In this document: positions 8,315-16,441 of the stretch, one piece after another
How the letters are laid out: each line of letters begins with the position of its first letter
Numbering within the stretch: position 1 is the stretch's first letter
From: a candidate division FCPU426 bacterium
GTDB taxonomy: Bacteria; Oederibacteriota; Muellerivitia; Muellerivitales; Muellerivitaceae
Direction of reading: 5' to 3'
NCBI GenBank assembly: GCA_030041545.1
Contig: JASHNQ010000062.1
Span: 1-38,155 of the forward strand
Length of the DNA stretch: 38,155 bases
Program-made: the position numbers and the translations under genes
Notes under the pieces: generated by a model
Told to the model about the DNA's origin: nothing
The model's database searches: none
The model's input: only the letters and a program-made list of their open reading frames with translations

Positions 8315-8802
8315 CGTTTATTCCCCGCCCTTTGCCTTTCCGCGATCCGGTCCAGCAGGGCATGAACCTCGATCGAGGAACGGCCAGCCCTCAGGGAAAG
8401 CCAGGCCCTTTCCGCCCTCCGCCCAACGCGGGGCTTGCCGCTTTTGCCGGTTGCCGCCCGCAGCCGGTTTCGCGCCAAAAGCCCGGCCCTTTCGGATAAA
8501 AGCCGGTGTCCGGGCTTCGGGGGCCGGCCCGCGGCAATGGATTGCGCGATGCCTTCCATGCCTTCCCGGGTGAGGACGGCCGCGTCTTCCCCTTCCTCCG
8601 GACCCATCCCGTCGGCCAGGATACCGGGACGGATATCCAAGGCATAGGCCAGGGCCCGGAGGGTCCTCAAGGAAACCTCCCTCTCCCCCCTCTCGATATC
8701 CGAGAGGTTCGGCCGGGGAACGCCCGCTTTTTGGGCCAAAGCCGCCTGGCTCAAGCCCCGTTTCAATCTCCATAAAAGCACGCAACGTCCGAAGGGCACC
8801 AT
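8311..8802 (-). CDS. XRE-family HTH protein, putative antitoxin/autorepressor
   Basis: This 163-residue protein has an XRE/Cro helix-turn-helix at about residues 9-62. The core is RLKRGLSQAALAQKAGV followed by PNLSDIERGEREVSLRTLRAL, the classic recognition-helix pattern. After a linker (63-85), residues 86-163 form a basic helical tail ending WLSLRAGRSSIEVHALLDRI, a plausible partner-binding region. The ATG at 8802 is preceded by only a weak ribosome binding site. It is the first gene of a two-gene unit with the nucleotidyltransferase, with an ATGA overlap at 8311-8314. The 16-bp inverted repeat at 8812-8827 overlapping the likely -10 box suggests autorepression. A 219-residue frame overlapping it (8318-8977) is a high-GC shadow. 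Confidence 0.85.
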   Translation of the reverse strand: MVPFGRCVLLWRLKRGLSQAALAQKAGVPRPNLSDIERGEREVSLRTLRALAYALDIRPGILADGMGPEEGEDAAVLTREGMEGIAQSIAAGRPPKPGHRLLSERAGLLARNRLRAATGKSGKPRVGRRAERAWLSLRAGRSSIEVHALLDRIAERQRAGNKR

Positions 8803-8811
8803 TTCCAGATA

Positions 8812-8827
8812 GTAGTATAATTACTAC
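8812..8827 (-). promoter_or_regulatory. Operator-like inverted repeat over the -10 box of the XRE/NTase pair
   Basis: GTAGTA (8812-8817), a 4-base TAAT spacer and TACTAC (8822-8827) form a perfect 6+6 inverted repeat, 9 bases upstream of the XRE start codon. Read on the minus strand, a TATACT -10 box (8814-8819) lies inside it, with AT-rich sequence upstream and TTTAAT as a possible -35 at 17-base spacing. Transcription would begin about 4-6 bases before the ATG, giving a nearly leaderless mRNA. Operator function is inferred from position and symmetry. Confidence 0.55.
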
Positions 8828-8918
8828 ATTTTGTAAATTAAAAAGATTTGATCCCGCGGTGACTCCGGGGGAATCGACTCCCCGATCCCGGAACCGGTTG
8901 GGAAACCACCCTTGAACT

Positions 8919-11900
8919 TTAAACCTTTGAGAATTCCTTAGTCGTGCTGGCGGGCTTGCTGGACTGCGGGGCTTCATTTCCGGACAGGATTATCTCCGTC
9001 ATTTGCATGGCGTTGTCCATCTTGGGGTAGCGGACGGCGCGGTAGCCGCGGACTTCCTCGGGCAGGTTTAAGGCCTTCTCCCACCTTTCATACTGCCCTG
9101 GGTTCGTGTATTCAAAACGGTCGACCAGGCCCCCATACCATTCCCTAAAGGCCTTTTCCCTTTTGTGCCAGGCGGGAAACAGGCGGCGCAGGAACTTCAT
9201 GCGCTTCATCAGGTTCAACATCCAATCCCGGCTTTTCAGGTCAAAGCGGATCTTCATTCCCAAAACGTCGAATTCGGGCCGGTTGAAGTGGCGGTACACG
9301 ATCCTATCGCCGGCGGCCAAGTCCACCTTGTAACGCCGGGCATCCTTCTCGTATTTTTCCGGGCGGGTCAAAAGATGGGCCACGTAAACCTCATCCTTGA
9401 TCTCCATCACCTTGTGCAGGTGCCTCACCACGGCCTTGCTGACCGAGTAATCCGAGGCCTTGGTGTCCTTTTTCATCGTGGTCATCACCCGGTCCGCGTA
9501 TTGGCGGGCATAAGCGGGTCCGCCCCATTCCATAAGGTCATAGAGCCGGTTCACGAACTGCACTCGGGTGTCCTCGTCCCCTTCCCAGGCCTTGAGGAAT
9601 TCCCCGGCCATTTCCAGGTATCTTTCGGCGCGCGCGCCCCGCAACAGGGCTGCTTTTTTCATCAAGACTTCCTGGAAGCCCATGCGGACTTCCGCTTGGT
9701 ATTTCTCGGGATGAACGGCCAAATCCCGCCCCAGGTGGAAGGCGTCGATGTTGTGCTTGGCCGCGCTGGGGCTGAAGTTGTCCTTGATGGCGTCGATCAT
9801 CTCGTTGAGCGTCAGGGGCAAGAGGCCGCGCTGGAAGGCCACGCCCAGGAGAAGGATGTTCACGAACACCTTATTGCCCAAGTAGTCCTCGGCGATCTTG
9901 CTCATGTCCGCGCCCGCGTAGTCCTTGGTGTACTTCTTGAACAGGTCGGCCAGTTGGGAGGGGTTGAAATCGTCCAGGCCCATGAGGGAAAGGATGGTGT
10001 GGGTCTTGTGGGTGTTCACCACCGAATGGGTGTATTCCTTGGAGCCGATTCGGGACTGCAGGCGGGGGTCGATGCCCCGGGCCGCCTCCAGGATGTCCAA
10101 CCCCAAAAGCAGGTCGGCCTTGCCCTGGGGCATGAGGGGCGCCACCACCTTCTTTTTCTTGGAGAAGGTGATCATGGAATAGACGCCGCCGTTCCTGATG
10201 GCGATTCCCTTCTTGTCGCAGAAGGTCACGTGGTAGCCGTGCTTCATGGCGGCCCTCACCAAAACCGCCGTGGAGCTGCCGATTCCCATGCCGCCCACGC
10301 CCGCGATATAGCCCCTCCAGTCCTCGTCGAACGGGAAAGGCTCGGGCGCCGGGATATGGGAAGGGTCGGGTAATGGGACGGCGGCGGGCTTGCGCTTGCG
10401 GATGATGGTGAGTTCCTCGAAGGCCGGGCAGGCCTTGATGCGCGTGCAGGCCATGTCGGACACGCAATAGGAAAGGTCGGTGGACATCTTGGGGCCGTAG
10501 GGGGTCTCCTCGATGGCCAGGCCCGGGCAGCCGGTGAGCCTCGTGCATTCCAGGCAGTACTCGCAGGTGTGGTCGTTGACGTTGATGCGCTTTTGCACCG
10601 GCAAATAGCCCCGCTTGGCCTTCTGGCGGGAAAGTTCCTGCCGCTTGCGGCGGTGGTAAGTGATGCCGCATTCCTTGTCCGCGATCACGAATTTCACCCC
10701 GGGTTCCAGGATCATATCCTCCAATATTTCCCGGTAATCCTCCCGCAGCTCGGGGTTGACCCTAGCGATGGAAACATCCAGGCCCTTGGTGAGGCCCCCC
10801 AGCACCTTCTCAATGTCCTGGCCGAAGGTGGGATTGCCCATGAGGTCCCTCTCCATGCCCGGATGGGGCTGGTGGCCGGTCATGGCGGTGGTCTTGTTGT
10901 CCAGGACCACGTAAAGCACGTCCTGATTGTTCTTGATGGAATCCGAGATTTCGGCCAGGCCCGAGTGGAAGAAGGTGGAATCGCCGATGAAGCACACCGA
11001 CTTGTTGGTGGAAAAGGGCGAAAGCCCCGCGCCCGTGCCGCCGCCCAGGCCCATGCCGATATAGTTGTGCATCAGGGGGCCGTTGGGGGGCATAAAGAGC
11101 AACACGTAACAGCCCGCGTCACCGTGGAAGAGGATGTCGAGGGGCTCGCGCTTATGCTTCTTCTTCATGTACTCCTTGTCCTTGAAGTCCGCCACGAGTT
11201 GCAAGAAGACCGAGGAGGAATCCCGGTGCGGGCAGCCGGGGCAAAAGGACGGAGTGCGCTTGGGAATGGACACCTCGAACATCCTGAGGCTGTCCATGAA
11301 CTGGATTTCTTTTTTGACCTTCGAGGTGGATACCTCGAATTGGGCCAAGAGCGGCGCCAGGGTCCTCATGACCACGGCGGGGCTTAAGCCCTGGTCCGCG
11401 GGAAAACCCTTCAAGTCGTCCGGAAAGGACTTGCCCCAAACCGGGGGAACCGTTTTTATTTTTCCGGACTGTTGAAGATCCATGACGATGTTCCGGACCT
11501 GGTTTTCGATGAACCGCCGTTTTTCCTCCACCACCACCAGGGTGTCGGTGTATTTCAGGACTTCCTGGACGGCTTCGGGATCCACGGGATAGGTCAGGCC
11601 CAACTTGAGGATGGGAAACTTGCCGGTCAGCCCGAACTCGGACAGGGCCTGTTCCAGGTAGGTGTAGCTGGCGCCGGCCGTGATAAAGGCAAAGGGAGCC
11701 CTGCCCTTGGCGGACAAAAGCTGGTTGACGCCCTTCTTGCGGGCCGCGGCCAAAAGCCGGGGGAACTTGACCTCCAGGGCCTCCTGCTCCAGGGGCACGG
11801 TATGGGGGGGAAGGACGATACTATGCTTGATGTCGAAGGTGGAACTGTCGATCGTGGCCTTGTTCAGGGTGGAAAAACCCTTGGGCGGCTGGTTGGGGTA

Positions 11901-12464
11901 GACCTCCACGCTGCCACCCCCCTCCGCCGTATAGGTGATGAGAAGGTAGGCGATGAAAAGGTCGGCTTCCTCGGAAAGCTCAAAGGCCAGCTTGACCCAG
12001 TCCTTGATCTCCTGGAAGGTTGCGGGCTCCAAAACCGGGATAAAAAGGTGGTCGGAAAGGCGCCGGGAATCCACAGGCACCTGGGTGGTGTCGCTCCAGG
12101 GGTCATCGCCGATGACAATCACGCCCGCCCCCTGATGGCCCCTCTTGGCCAGGGAGGCCGCCACCAAGGCGTCCGCGGCCACATGGAACCCCACGGATTT
12201 CATGACCGTAATAGCCCTTAAACCGGCCATTTGGGCGCCATTGAGCCTGGCGGCCGAAAGTGCCTCGTTATTGGCGATTTGGGCGAGGATGCCGTGTTCT
12301 TTCAGGTAGGGGGTGGCGTTGGCCGCCGCTTCGAAGACGTCCGCCACGGGGGAGCCGGGATAGCCGGTAAGCAGATTAAGGCCTGCTTCCAGCCCGCCTT
12401 TCAGGATCAGCTCGTTTCCGGTATAGGTTTCGGTGCCCTTTTCTTTAACAAATCTTGGGTCCAT
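8919..12464 (-). CDS. Indolepyruvate:ferredoxin oxidoreductase, fused alpha/beta single chain
   Basis: This 1,181-residue enzyme oxidatively decarboxylates aryl-pyruvates to aryl-acyl-CoA while reducing ferredoxin. Domains in order: pyrimidine-binding domain (about 15-200); a middle domain with VVEEKRRFIENQ (311-322); thiamine-diphosphate domain (about 405-600) with FCPGCPHR (407-414), GDAGCY (448-453) and FIGDST to LDNKTTAMTG (492-530); and a ferredoxin-like segment. The segment has Cys634, 637, 640 and 646, then 667, 673 and 679. Next are the gamma domain from GYIAGVGGMGIG (718-729) and a C-terminal helical extension (about 930-1181) found in long fused forms. The length fits the one-polypeptide family rather than separate IorA/IorB subunits. 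The ATG at 12464 has a weak AAGG site. Such enzymes are oxygen-sensitive, which suggests anaerobic amino-acid metabolism. The substrate among aryl or branched 2-oxoacids cannot be read from sequence. Confidence 0.9.
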   Translation of the reverse strand: MDPRFVKEKGTETYTGNELILKGGLEAGLNLLTGYPGSPVADVFEAAANATPYLKEHGILAQIANNEALSAARLNGAQMAGLRAITVMKSVGFHVAADALVAASLAKRGHQGAGVIVIGDDPWSDTTQVPVDSRRLSDHLFIPVLEPATFQEIKDWVKLAFELSEEADLFIAYLLITYTAEGGGSVEVYPNQPPKGFSTLNKATIDSSTFDIKHSIVLPPHTVPLEQEALEVKFPRLLAAARKKGVNQLLSAKGRAPFAFITAGASYTYLEQALSEFGLTGKFPILKLGLTYPVDPEAVQEVLKYTDTLVVVEEKRRFIENQVRNIVMDLQQSGKIKTVPPVWGKSFPDDLKGFPADQGLSPAVVMRTLAPLLAQFEVSTSKVKKEIQFMDSLRMFEVSIPKRTPSFCPGCPHRDSSSVFLQLVADFKDKEYMKKKHKREPLDILFHGDAGCYVLLFMPPNGPLMHNYIGMGLGGGTGAGLSPFSTNKSVCFIGDSTFFHSGLAEISDSIKNNQDVLYVVLDNKTTAMTGHQPHPGMERDLMGNPTFGQDIEKVLGGLTKGLDVSIARVNPELREDYREILEDMILEPGVKFVIADKECGITYHRRKRQELSRQKAKRGYLPVQKRINVNDHTCEYCLECTRLTGCPGLAIEETPYGPKMSTDLSYCVSDMACTRIKACPAFEELTIIRKRKPAAVPLPDPSHIPAPEPFPFDEDWRGYIAGVGGMGIGSSTAVLVRAAMKHGYHVTFCDKKGIAIRNGGVYSMITFSKKKKVVAPLMPQGKADLLLGLDILEAARGIDPRLQSRIGSKEYTHSVVNTHKTHTILSLMGLDDFNPSQLADLFKKYTKDYAGADMSKIAEDYLGNKVFVNILLLGVAFQRGLLPLTLNEMIDAIKDNFSPSAAKHNIDAFHLGRDLAVHPEKYQAEVRMGFQEVLMKKAALLRGARAERYLEMAGEFLKAWEGDEDTRVQFVNRLYDLMEWGGPAYARQYADRVMTTMKKDTKASDYSVSKAVVRHLHKVMEIKDEVYVAHLLTRPEKYEKDARRYKVDLAAGDRIVYRHFNRPEFDVLGMKIRFDLKSRDWMLNLMKRMKFLRRLFPAWHKREKAFREWYGGLVDRFEYTNPGQYERWEKALNLPEEVRGYRAVRYPKMDNAMQMTEIILSGNEAPQSSKPASTTKEFSKV

Positions 12465-12570
12465 GTGGCTGTTACCTTAGCACGCAGGTAGTGAAATTCC
12501 AATGAAAAGGCGTTTTTTGCCTGGTTTTACGAAGTTAAATGGAAATTAGTTGATCTTCGAAAGATGATGC

Positions 12571-12627
12571 GTTTTAGGAATTAGGTTTCAGCTAGCGTCG
12601 AGCGCCTAAAACCTAGCACCCGCCTGT
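12571..12627. repeat. Degenerate intergenic inverted repeat (TTAGGTTT type)
   Basis: TAGGTTT (12582-12588) pairs with AAACCTA (12609-12615) around a GC-rich loop. Both arms contain iterated (T)(T/C)AGG words that resemble those of the element at 22247-22321. It fills part of the 205-base gap between the M23 stop (12670) and the oxidoreductase start. A nearby stem, CCATGGGC (12634-12641) with GCCCGTGG (12645-12652), may act as a weak terminator. No other feature is evident in the gap. Confidence 0.5.
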
Positions 12628-12669
12628 AGATACCCATGGGCATAGCCCGTGGAACTCTAACCGGCTCGA

Positions 12670-13704
12670 TTAGATGTATTTCTCCGGGTTCACCGCCTTA
12701 CCCTTCTTGCGGATTTCAAAGTGAAGGTGCGGCCCGGTGACCCGCCCCGTGGCGCCCACCCGGCCGATCAAGGCTCCCCGCCGGACCCTTTGACCCGTCT
12801 TGGCGTAAATCTTTGACAAGTGGCCGTAAAAGGTCTGGTAGCCGTTGCCGTGGGCCACCACGATCAAGTTGCCGTAGCCGCCGGACACGCCGGTGAAAAC
12901 GACCTTGCCTTTGGCCGCCGCGTAAACCGGGTCGCCGTACTTGGCGTGCAGGTCCACCCCCCCGTGGTGCCGGATGTCACCGGTCAAGGGATCAGTACGC
13001 GGCCCAAAGGGAGAATTGATTCTCCTCCAATGTCCCAAGGGATTCCCAAACATGACCCCCCAGGTGGAAAAATAATCCCTCCATTCCTTGACCATGAGAA
13101 GGGGTTTCGCGTCGGGGATGAAGACCACGTCGCCTTCGTGAATTCTCTTCCACCAGGAAAGACCATTTTCCGTTTTGAGAGTTTTTTCGTCCACGCCGTA
13201 ATCCGAGGCGATCCGGGCCAGGTCCTCGCCCTTTTTCACCGTGTGAAGAACTCCCTTGCGGGAAAGGATATTTAAGGATTCTTTGACCTTGGCCTCAAAG
13301 GGCATCGTGGGGTTGGCTCCGATGAGTGTTTCCTTATCAATATTATTTTTCTTAGCAATGGTCCAGTAATTCTCCCCCATTTGAACCGTGTGGACGGTCA
13401 CCTGGACGGTCTTGGAAAGGAGCTTTTGGAGATTGAGGATATCGGCATCCGTGGCGATCTGAATTTCGCCTTCGGGACGGCGGGCGATGATGCTCTGAGG
13501 AATGACCGCCACGGTGGCAAGGGTTTGGGGAATGGCGTCAACGATGGGAGTCAGCGAGTTGCCATAGACCAGGGGATCCAGTTTTTGTTGGGAGGCCTCG
13601 GGGACAAAGGCATGGTTGACCGCCGCGAAGACCCCCATCAAGCCCAACAGGATCACGGCGTCCAGCGCCAGGAAAAAAACGAAACGGCGGTTGAAAGACA
13701 ACAT
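12670..13704 (-). CDS. Membrane-anchored LysM / M23 (LytM) metallopeptidase-like protein
   Basis: This 344-residue protein probably cleaves or regulates cleavage of peptidoglycan cross-links in the periplasm. Residues 8-29 form an uncleaved membrane anchor. Two LysM-type modules follow: about 102-148 (HTVQMGENYWTIAKKN) and about 152-198 (LHTVKKGEDLARIASDYGV). The LytM domain spans about 225-344. All zinc-ligand motifs are present: HGGVD (His247, Asp251) and HLH (His326, His328), plus the catalytic-type His295 in YGHLS. It is therefore likely an active endopeptidase rather than an EnvC-like degenerate activator. AGGGG sits 5 bases before the ATG. A long inverted repeat (13725-13934) lies immediately upstream and separates it from dxs. 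Confidence 0.9.
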   Translation of the reverse strand: MLSFNRRFVFFLALDAVILLGLMGVFAAVNHAFVPEASQQKLDPLVYGNSLTPIVDAIPQTLATVAVIPQSIIARRPEGEIQIATDADILNLQKLLSKTVQVTVHTVQMGENYWTIAKKNNIDKETLIGANPTMPFEAKVKESLNILSRKGVLHTVKKGEDLARIASDYGVDEKTLKTENGLSWWKRIHEGDVVFIPDAKPLLMVKEWRDYFSTWGVMFGNPLGHWRRINSPFGPRTDPLTGDIRHHGGVDLHAKYGDPVYAAAKGKVVFTGVSGGYGNLIVVAHGNGYQTFYGHLSKIYAKTGQRVRRGALIGRVGATGRVTGPHLHFEIRKKGKAVNPEKYI

Positions 13705-13724
13705 TAAACCCCTAAACGAAATTT

Positions 13725-13934
13725 GCTGTCATTGCGAGGGGTTGGTCCCCGAATAGGGGACCGACTCTGCCCGAAGCAACCCCAGTTCCAAATTGACTTC
13801 CTTGGGAAGAGGCCTATTTCAACTGAGGTTGTCCGGGGGCTTTAGCCCCAGGATGGTTGGCCGAACTAAGGCCAACTACTTCAAGCCTGTCGTACCCGGC
13901 CGCCTATTCGGCGGCCACTCCTCGCAATGACAGC
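13725..13934. repeat. Long inverted repeat element, TGTCATTGCGAGG family, copy 1
   Basis: Terminal arms GCTGTCATTGCGAGG (13725-13739) and its exact complement (13920-13934) enclose about 180 bases. Inside are hairpins: GGTCCCC/GGGGACC (13744-13762), GGGGCT/AGCCCC, TTGGCC/GGCCAA and GGCCGCC/GGCGGCC. The interior GAAGCAACCCCAGTT and AACTGAGGTTG words are shared with copies 2 and 3. There is no reading frame, so it is MITE/REP-like. It lies between the dxs stop (13949) and the M23 start (13704). Confidence 0.85.
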
Positions 13935-13948
13935 GATTTAAGTTTTAA

Positions 13949-15865
13949 CTAGGACACAACTCCCAGCATGTACGGCTGCTGGTCCTTAAGCACCTTCCTT
14001 ATGGTCTCGGCCACCTGGTCCGGTTCCAGGCCGCAAAGCTCGCGTTGCAGCTGGGGCTTGCCGTGCTCGATGTAGCGGTCCGGGATGCCCAGGACCTTGA
14101 CCGCTATGTCGCCCGCCCCGTTCTTCTGGAGGGCCTCCAACACCGCGCTTCCGAAGCCGCCGATGACCGAGTTCTCCTCAAGCGTCAGGAGCACCTTGGT
14201 CTTGGAGGCGATGGAAAGGAGCATTCTTTCGTCCAGGGGTTTTACGAAGCGCATATTGGCGACGGCGCCTTCCAGCCCCTCCTTTTTCAGGATCTCCCGG
14301 GCCTGCTTGGCCACGCCCACCATGCGGCCCACGGCCAGGAGCGCGTAATGCTTGCCTTCGTGAAGAAGCTCACCCTTGCCGATTTCCAGTTTCTTGAAGC
14401 CCTCCTCGATCTTGACGCCTTCCCCGTTGCCGCGCGGGTAGCGCAGGGCTATGGGGCCGTGGTGCCCCACCGCCGTGTAAAGCATGTTCCTCAACTCGTT
14501 CTCATCCGAGGGGGCCATCACCGTCATGTTGGGCACGCAGCGCAGGTAGGAGAGGTCATAGGCGCCCTGGTGGGTCTCGCCGTCCTCGCCCACCAGGCCG
14601 CCCCGGTCCAGCGCGAAGACCACCGGCAGCTTCTGCAGGCACACGTCATGGATGATCTGGTCGTAGGCCCTCTGGAGGAAGGTGGAGTAAATGGCCACCA
14701 CGGGCTTCACACCCTCGCAGGCCAGCCCCGCGGCCATGCACACCGCGTGGCCCTCGGCGATGCCCACGTCGATGAAACGGCCGGGGTAAGCCTCGCCGAA
14801 CTTCTTCAGGCCCGTGCCCTCGGGCATGGCCGCCGTGATGCCCACCAGGTTCGGGTGGTCCTTGGCCAGTTCGATCAAGGCGTCGCCGAAAACCTTGGTA
14901 TAGGCCGGCGCCGCCCCGGAAACCGGGACCGCCGTGCTCTTGCCCGTCACTTTGTCGAAGACCGTCACGCCATGGTACTTCTCCGGGTTTTCCTCGGCCG
15001 GGCCGTAGCCCTTGCCCTTGCGGGTGACGATATGCAGCAGGATGGGCCCCTTGAGCTGCTTGACCTTCTTGAAAATCTCCACCAGCGTCCGCAGGTCGTG
15101 GCCGTCGATGGGGCCGTAATAGCGCAGGCCCAGTTCCTCGAAAAGGGTGCCGGGCGTCATGAAGCCCTTCAGGGCCTCCTCGGCGTGGTGGGTCATCTGC
15201 AGCATCTGGTGCCCCACTTTGGGGATGCCGTTGATGAAGCGCTCCACGTGGGTCTTGGCCTCGTTATAGGACTTGCCCGCCAGGATCTTGTTGAGGTAGC
15301 TCGTCATGGCGCCCACGCTGGGGGATATGGACATCTCGTTGTCGTTGAGGATGACGGTGAGGTTCAGGTTCGGGTGGTCGCCGATATTGTTGAGGGCCTC
15401 CATGGACAGCCCGTTGGGGATGGCCGCGTCGCCCACCACCGCCACCACGTGGAAGTCCTTATGGCGGATGTCCCTGGCCATGGCCATGCCGAAGGCGGCG
15501 GAAAGGGCCGTGCCCGCGTGTCCCACGGCGAAGGTGTCGTACTCGCTCTCGTTGCGCTTGGGGAAGCCGCAAAGGCCCTCGAACTGGCGGAGGGTGGGAA
15601 ATTTTTCGCGGCGGCCCGTGACGGCCTTGTGGCCGTAGGCCTGGTGCCCCACGTCCCAGACAAGGCGGTCCTTGGGCGTGTCGTAGACGTAATGGAGGGC
15701 CAGGGTGAGTTCCACCGCGCCCAAGCTGGCGCCCAGGTGCCCCCCGGTCTTGGAAACCGAAGTCACCAGGAAGTCGCGCAGCTCCTCTGCCACCTTCGGG
15801 AGCGCCTCCGGCGGCAAGGCCCGGAGGTGGTCGGGCGTTTGGATTTTGTCCAAGTACTCGTACAT
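13949..15865 (-). CDS. dxs: 1-deoxy-D-xylulose-5-phosphate synthase
   Basis: This 638-residue thiamine-diphosphate enzyme condenses pyruvate with glyceraldehyde 3-phosphate, the first step of the MEP isoprenoid pathway. Signatures include GGHLGASLGAVELT (41-54), DVGHQAYGHK (71-80), a TPP/Mg motif GDAAIPNGLSMEALNN (145-160) with NDN (174-176), and the C-terminal DRGGLVGEDGETHQG and PSDENEL motifs. The third residue of the usual GDG is Ala here, a variant known in the family. Length is standard. GAGG lies 5 bases before the ATG at 15865, at the edge of an intergenic repeat. Upstream on the same strand are the YuiD-like gene, ispA and xseB, the common xse-ispA-dxs neighbourhood, so isoprenoid enzymes are probably co-expressed. 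Confidence 0.97.
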   Translation of the reverse strand: MYEYLDKIQTPDHLRALPPEALPKVAEELRDFLVTSVSKTGGHLGASLGAVELTLALHYVYDTPKDRLVWDVGHQAYGHKAVTGRREKFPTLRQFEGLCGFPKRNESEYDTFAVGHAGTALSAAFGMAMARDIRHKDFHVVAVVGDAAIPNGLSMEALNNIGDHPNLNLTVILNDNEMSISPSVGAMTSYLNKILAGKSYNEAKTHVERFINGIPKVGHQMLQMTHHAEEALKGFMTPGTLFEELGLRYYGPIDGHDLRTLVEIFKKVKQLKGPILLHIVTRKGKGYGPAEENPEKYHGVTVFDKVTGKSTAVPVSGAAPAYTKVFGDALIELAKDHPNLVGITAAMPEGTGLKKFGEAYPGRFIDVGIAEGHAVCMAAGLACEGVKPVVAIYSTFLQRAYDQIIHDVCLQKLPVVFALDRGGLVGEDGETHQGAYDLSYLRCVPNMTVMAPSDENELRNMLYTAVGHHGPIALRYPRGNGEGVKIEEGFKKLEIGKGELLHEGKHYALLAVGRMVGVAKQAREILKKEGLEGAVANMRFVKPLDERMLLSIASKTKVLLTLEENSVIGGFGSAVLEALQKNGAGDIAVKVLGIPDRYIEHGKPQLQRELCGLEPDQVAETIRKVLKDQQPYMLGVVS

Positions 15866-15879
15866 TAAAACCTCAACTT

Positions 15880-15977
15880 AAATTTTTAATTTTAAATGTT
15901 GAATTTAAAATTTATGGAGATTTCCGCAAAGCGGAAATTTTTCAACAATTTAAAATTAAGAATTCAAAACTCATAAT
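15880..15977. repeat. AT-rich intergenic inverted repeat with inner hairpin
   Basis: The outer arms are built of iterated TTTAAAATT/GAATTT words. AATTTTAAATGTTGAA on the left pairs with TTCAACAATTTAAAATT on the right with one bulge. An inner perfect stem, ATTTCCGC (15920-15927) and GCGGAAAT (15931-15938), closes on an AAA loop. It fills the gap between the YuiD-like stop and the dxs start. Its edge on the dxs side carries TTGAGGTTTTA, which supplies the ribosome binding site. It has the same architecture as the element at 32407-32515. Confidence 0.7.
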
Positions 15978-15986
15978 TCGCCATCA

Positions 15987-16439
15987 TCACCCCATCGCAT
16001 AAAAGGCAAGGGCTATCCCGATGCCCAGGAAAGCACCTACGAAAACCTGTGTCGGCGTGTGCCCCAGCAGCTCTTTTAATTTTTCCGGAGGGACAGGCTT
16101 GGAGCTGTACAAATCGTCCACGATTTCATTGAGGATTTTGGCCTGCTGGCCAGCCGCCCGGCGCACACCCGCCGCGTCGGTCATGATCACCAGGGCCACC
16201 CCGACCGCCAAGAGGAAAATCGGCGAATTCCAACCGGTTTCGATACCAATGGCGGTGGCCAGGCAGGATACAAAGGCCGAATGGGAACTGGGCATGCCTC
16301 CCGTACCGACAAACAACCGGAAGTTGAACCTCCGGTGGCGCACATAATATATAGCAACCTTCAATCCCTGCGCAACGGCCCATGCCGCCGTTGTCACGTA
16401 AAGAATCTTCAGGCTTCCCCTTTGATCCAGGCTTTTCAT
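15987..16439 (-). CDS. YuiD-like DUF212 membrane protein, acid-phosphatase/haloperoxidase-related
   Basis: This 150-residue polytopic protein carries the DUF212 signature: GTGGMPSSHSAFVSCLATAIG, then MTDAAGVRRAAGQQAKILNEI, then LLGHTPTQVFVGAFLGI. The SSHS and GHTP blocks are relics of the PAP2 phosphatase motifs, so action on a lipid or prenyl diphosphate is plausible; the true substrate is unknown. I placed the start at the ATG at 16439, not at an upstream in-frame codon. GGAGGAC precedes it, the protein then has family length, and it begins two bases after the ispA stop (TAACCATG), implying translational coupling. Adjacency to ispA and dxs would fit prenyl phosphate recycling (inference). 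Confidence 0.85.
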   Translation of the reverse strand: MKSLDQRGSLKILYVTTAAWAVAQGLKVAIYYVRHRRFNFRLFVGTGGMPSSHSAFVSCLATAIGIETGWNSPIFLLAVGVALVIMTDAAGVRRAAGQQAKILNEIVDDLYSSKPVPPEKLKELLGHTPTQVFVGAFLGIGIALAFYAMG

Positions 16440-16441
16440 GG

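Noticed and set aside
8318-8977. 219-codon minus-strand frame overlapping the XRE gene
   Set aside because: Out of frame with a clear XRE domain, low-complexity Gly/Arg/Pro composition, no domain.
9165-10373. 402-codon plus-strand open frame
   Set aside because: Antisense of the fused oxidoreductase; His/Val/Gly-rich shadow composition.
14045-15868. 607-codon plus-strand open frame
   Set aside because: It is exactly antisense to dxs, a certain gene, and its Val/Gly/His-rich translation is typical of the complement of GC-rich coding DNA.
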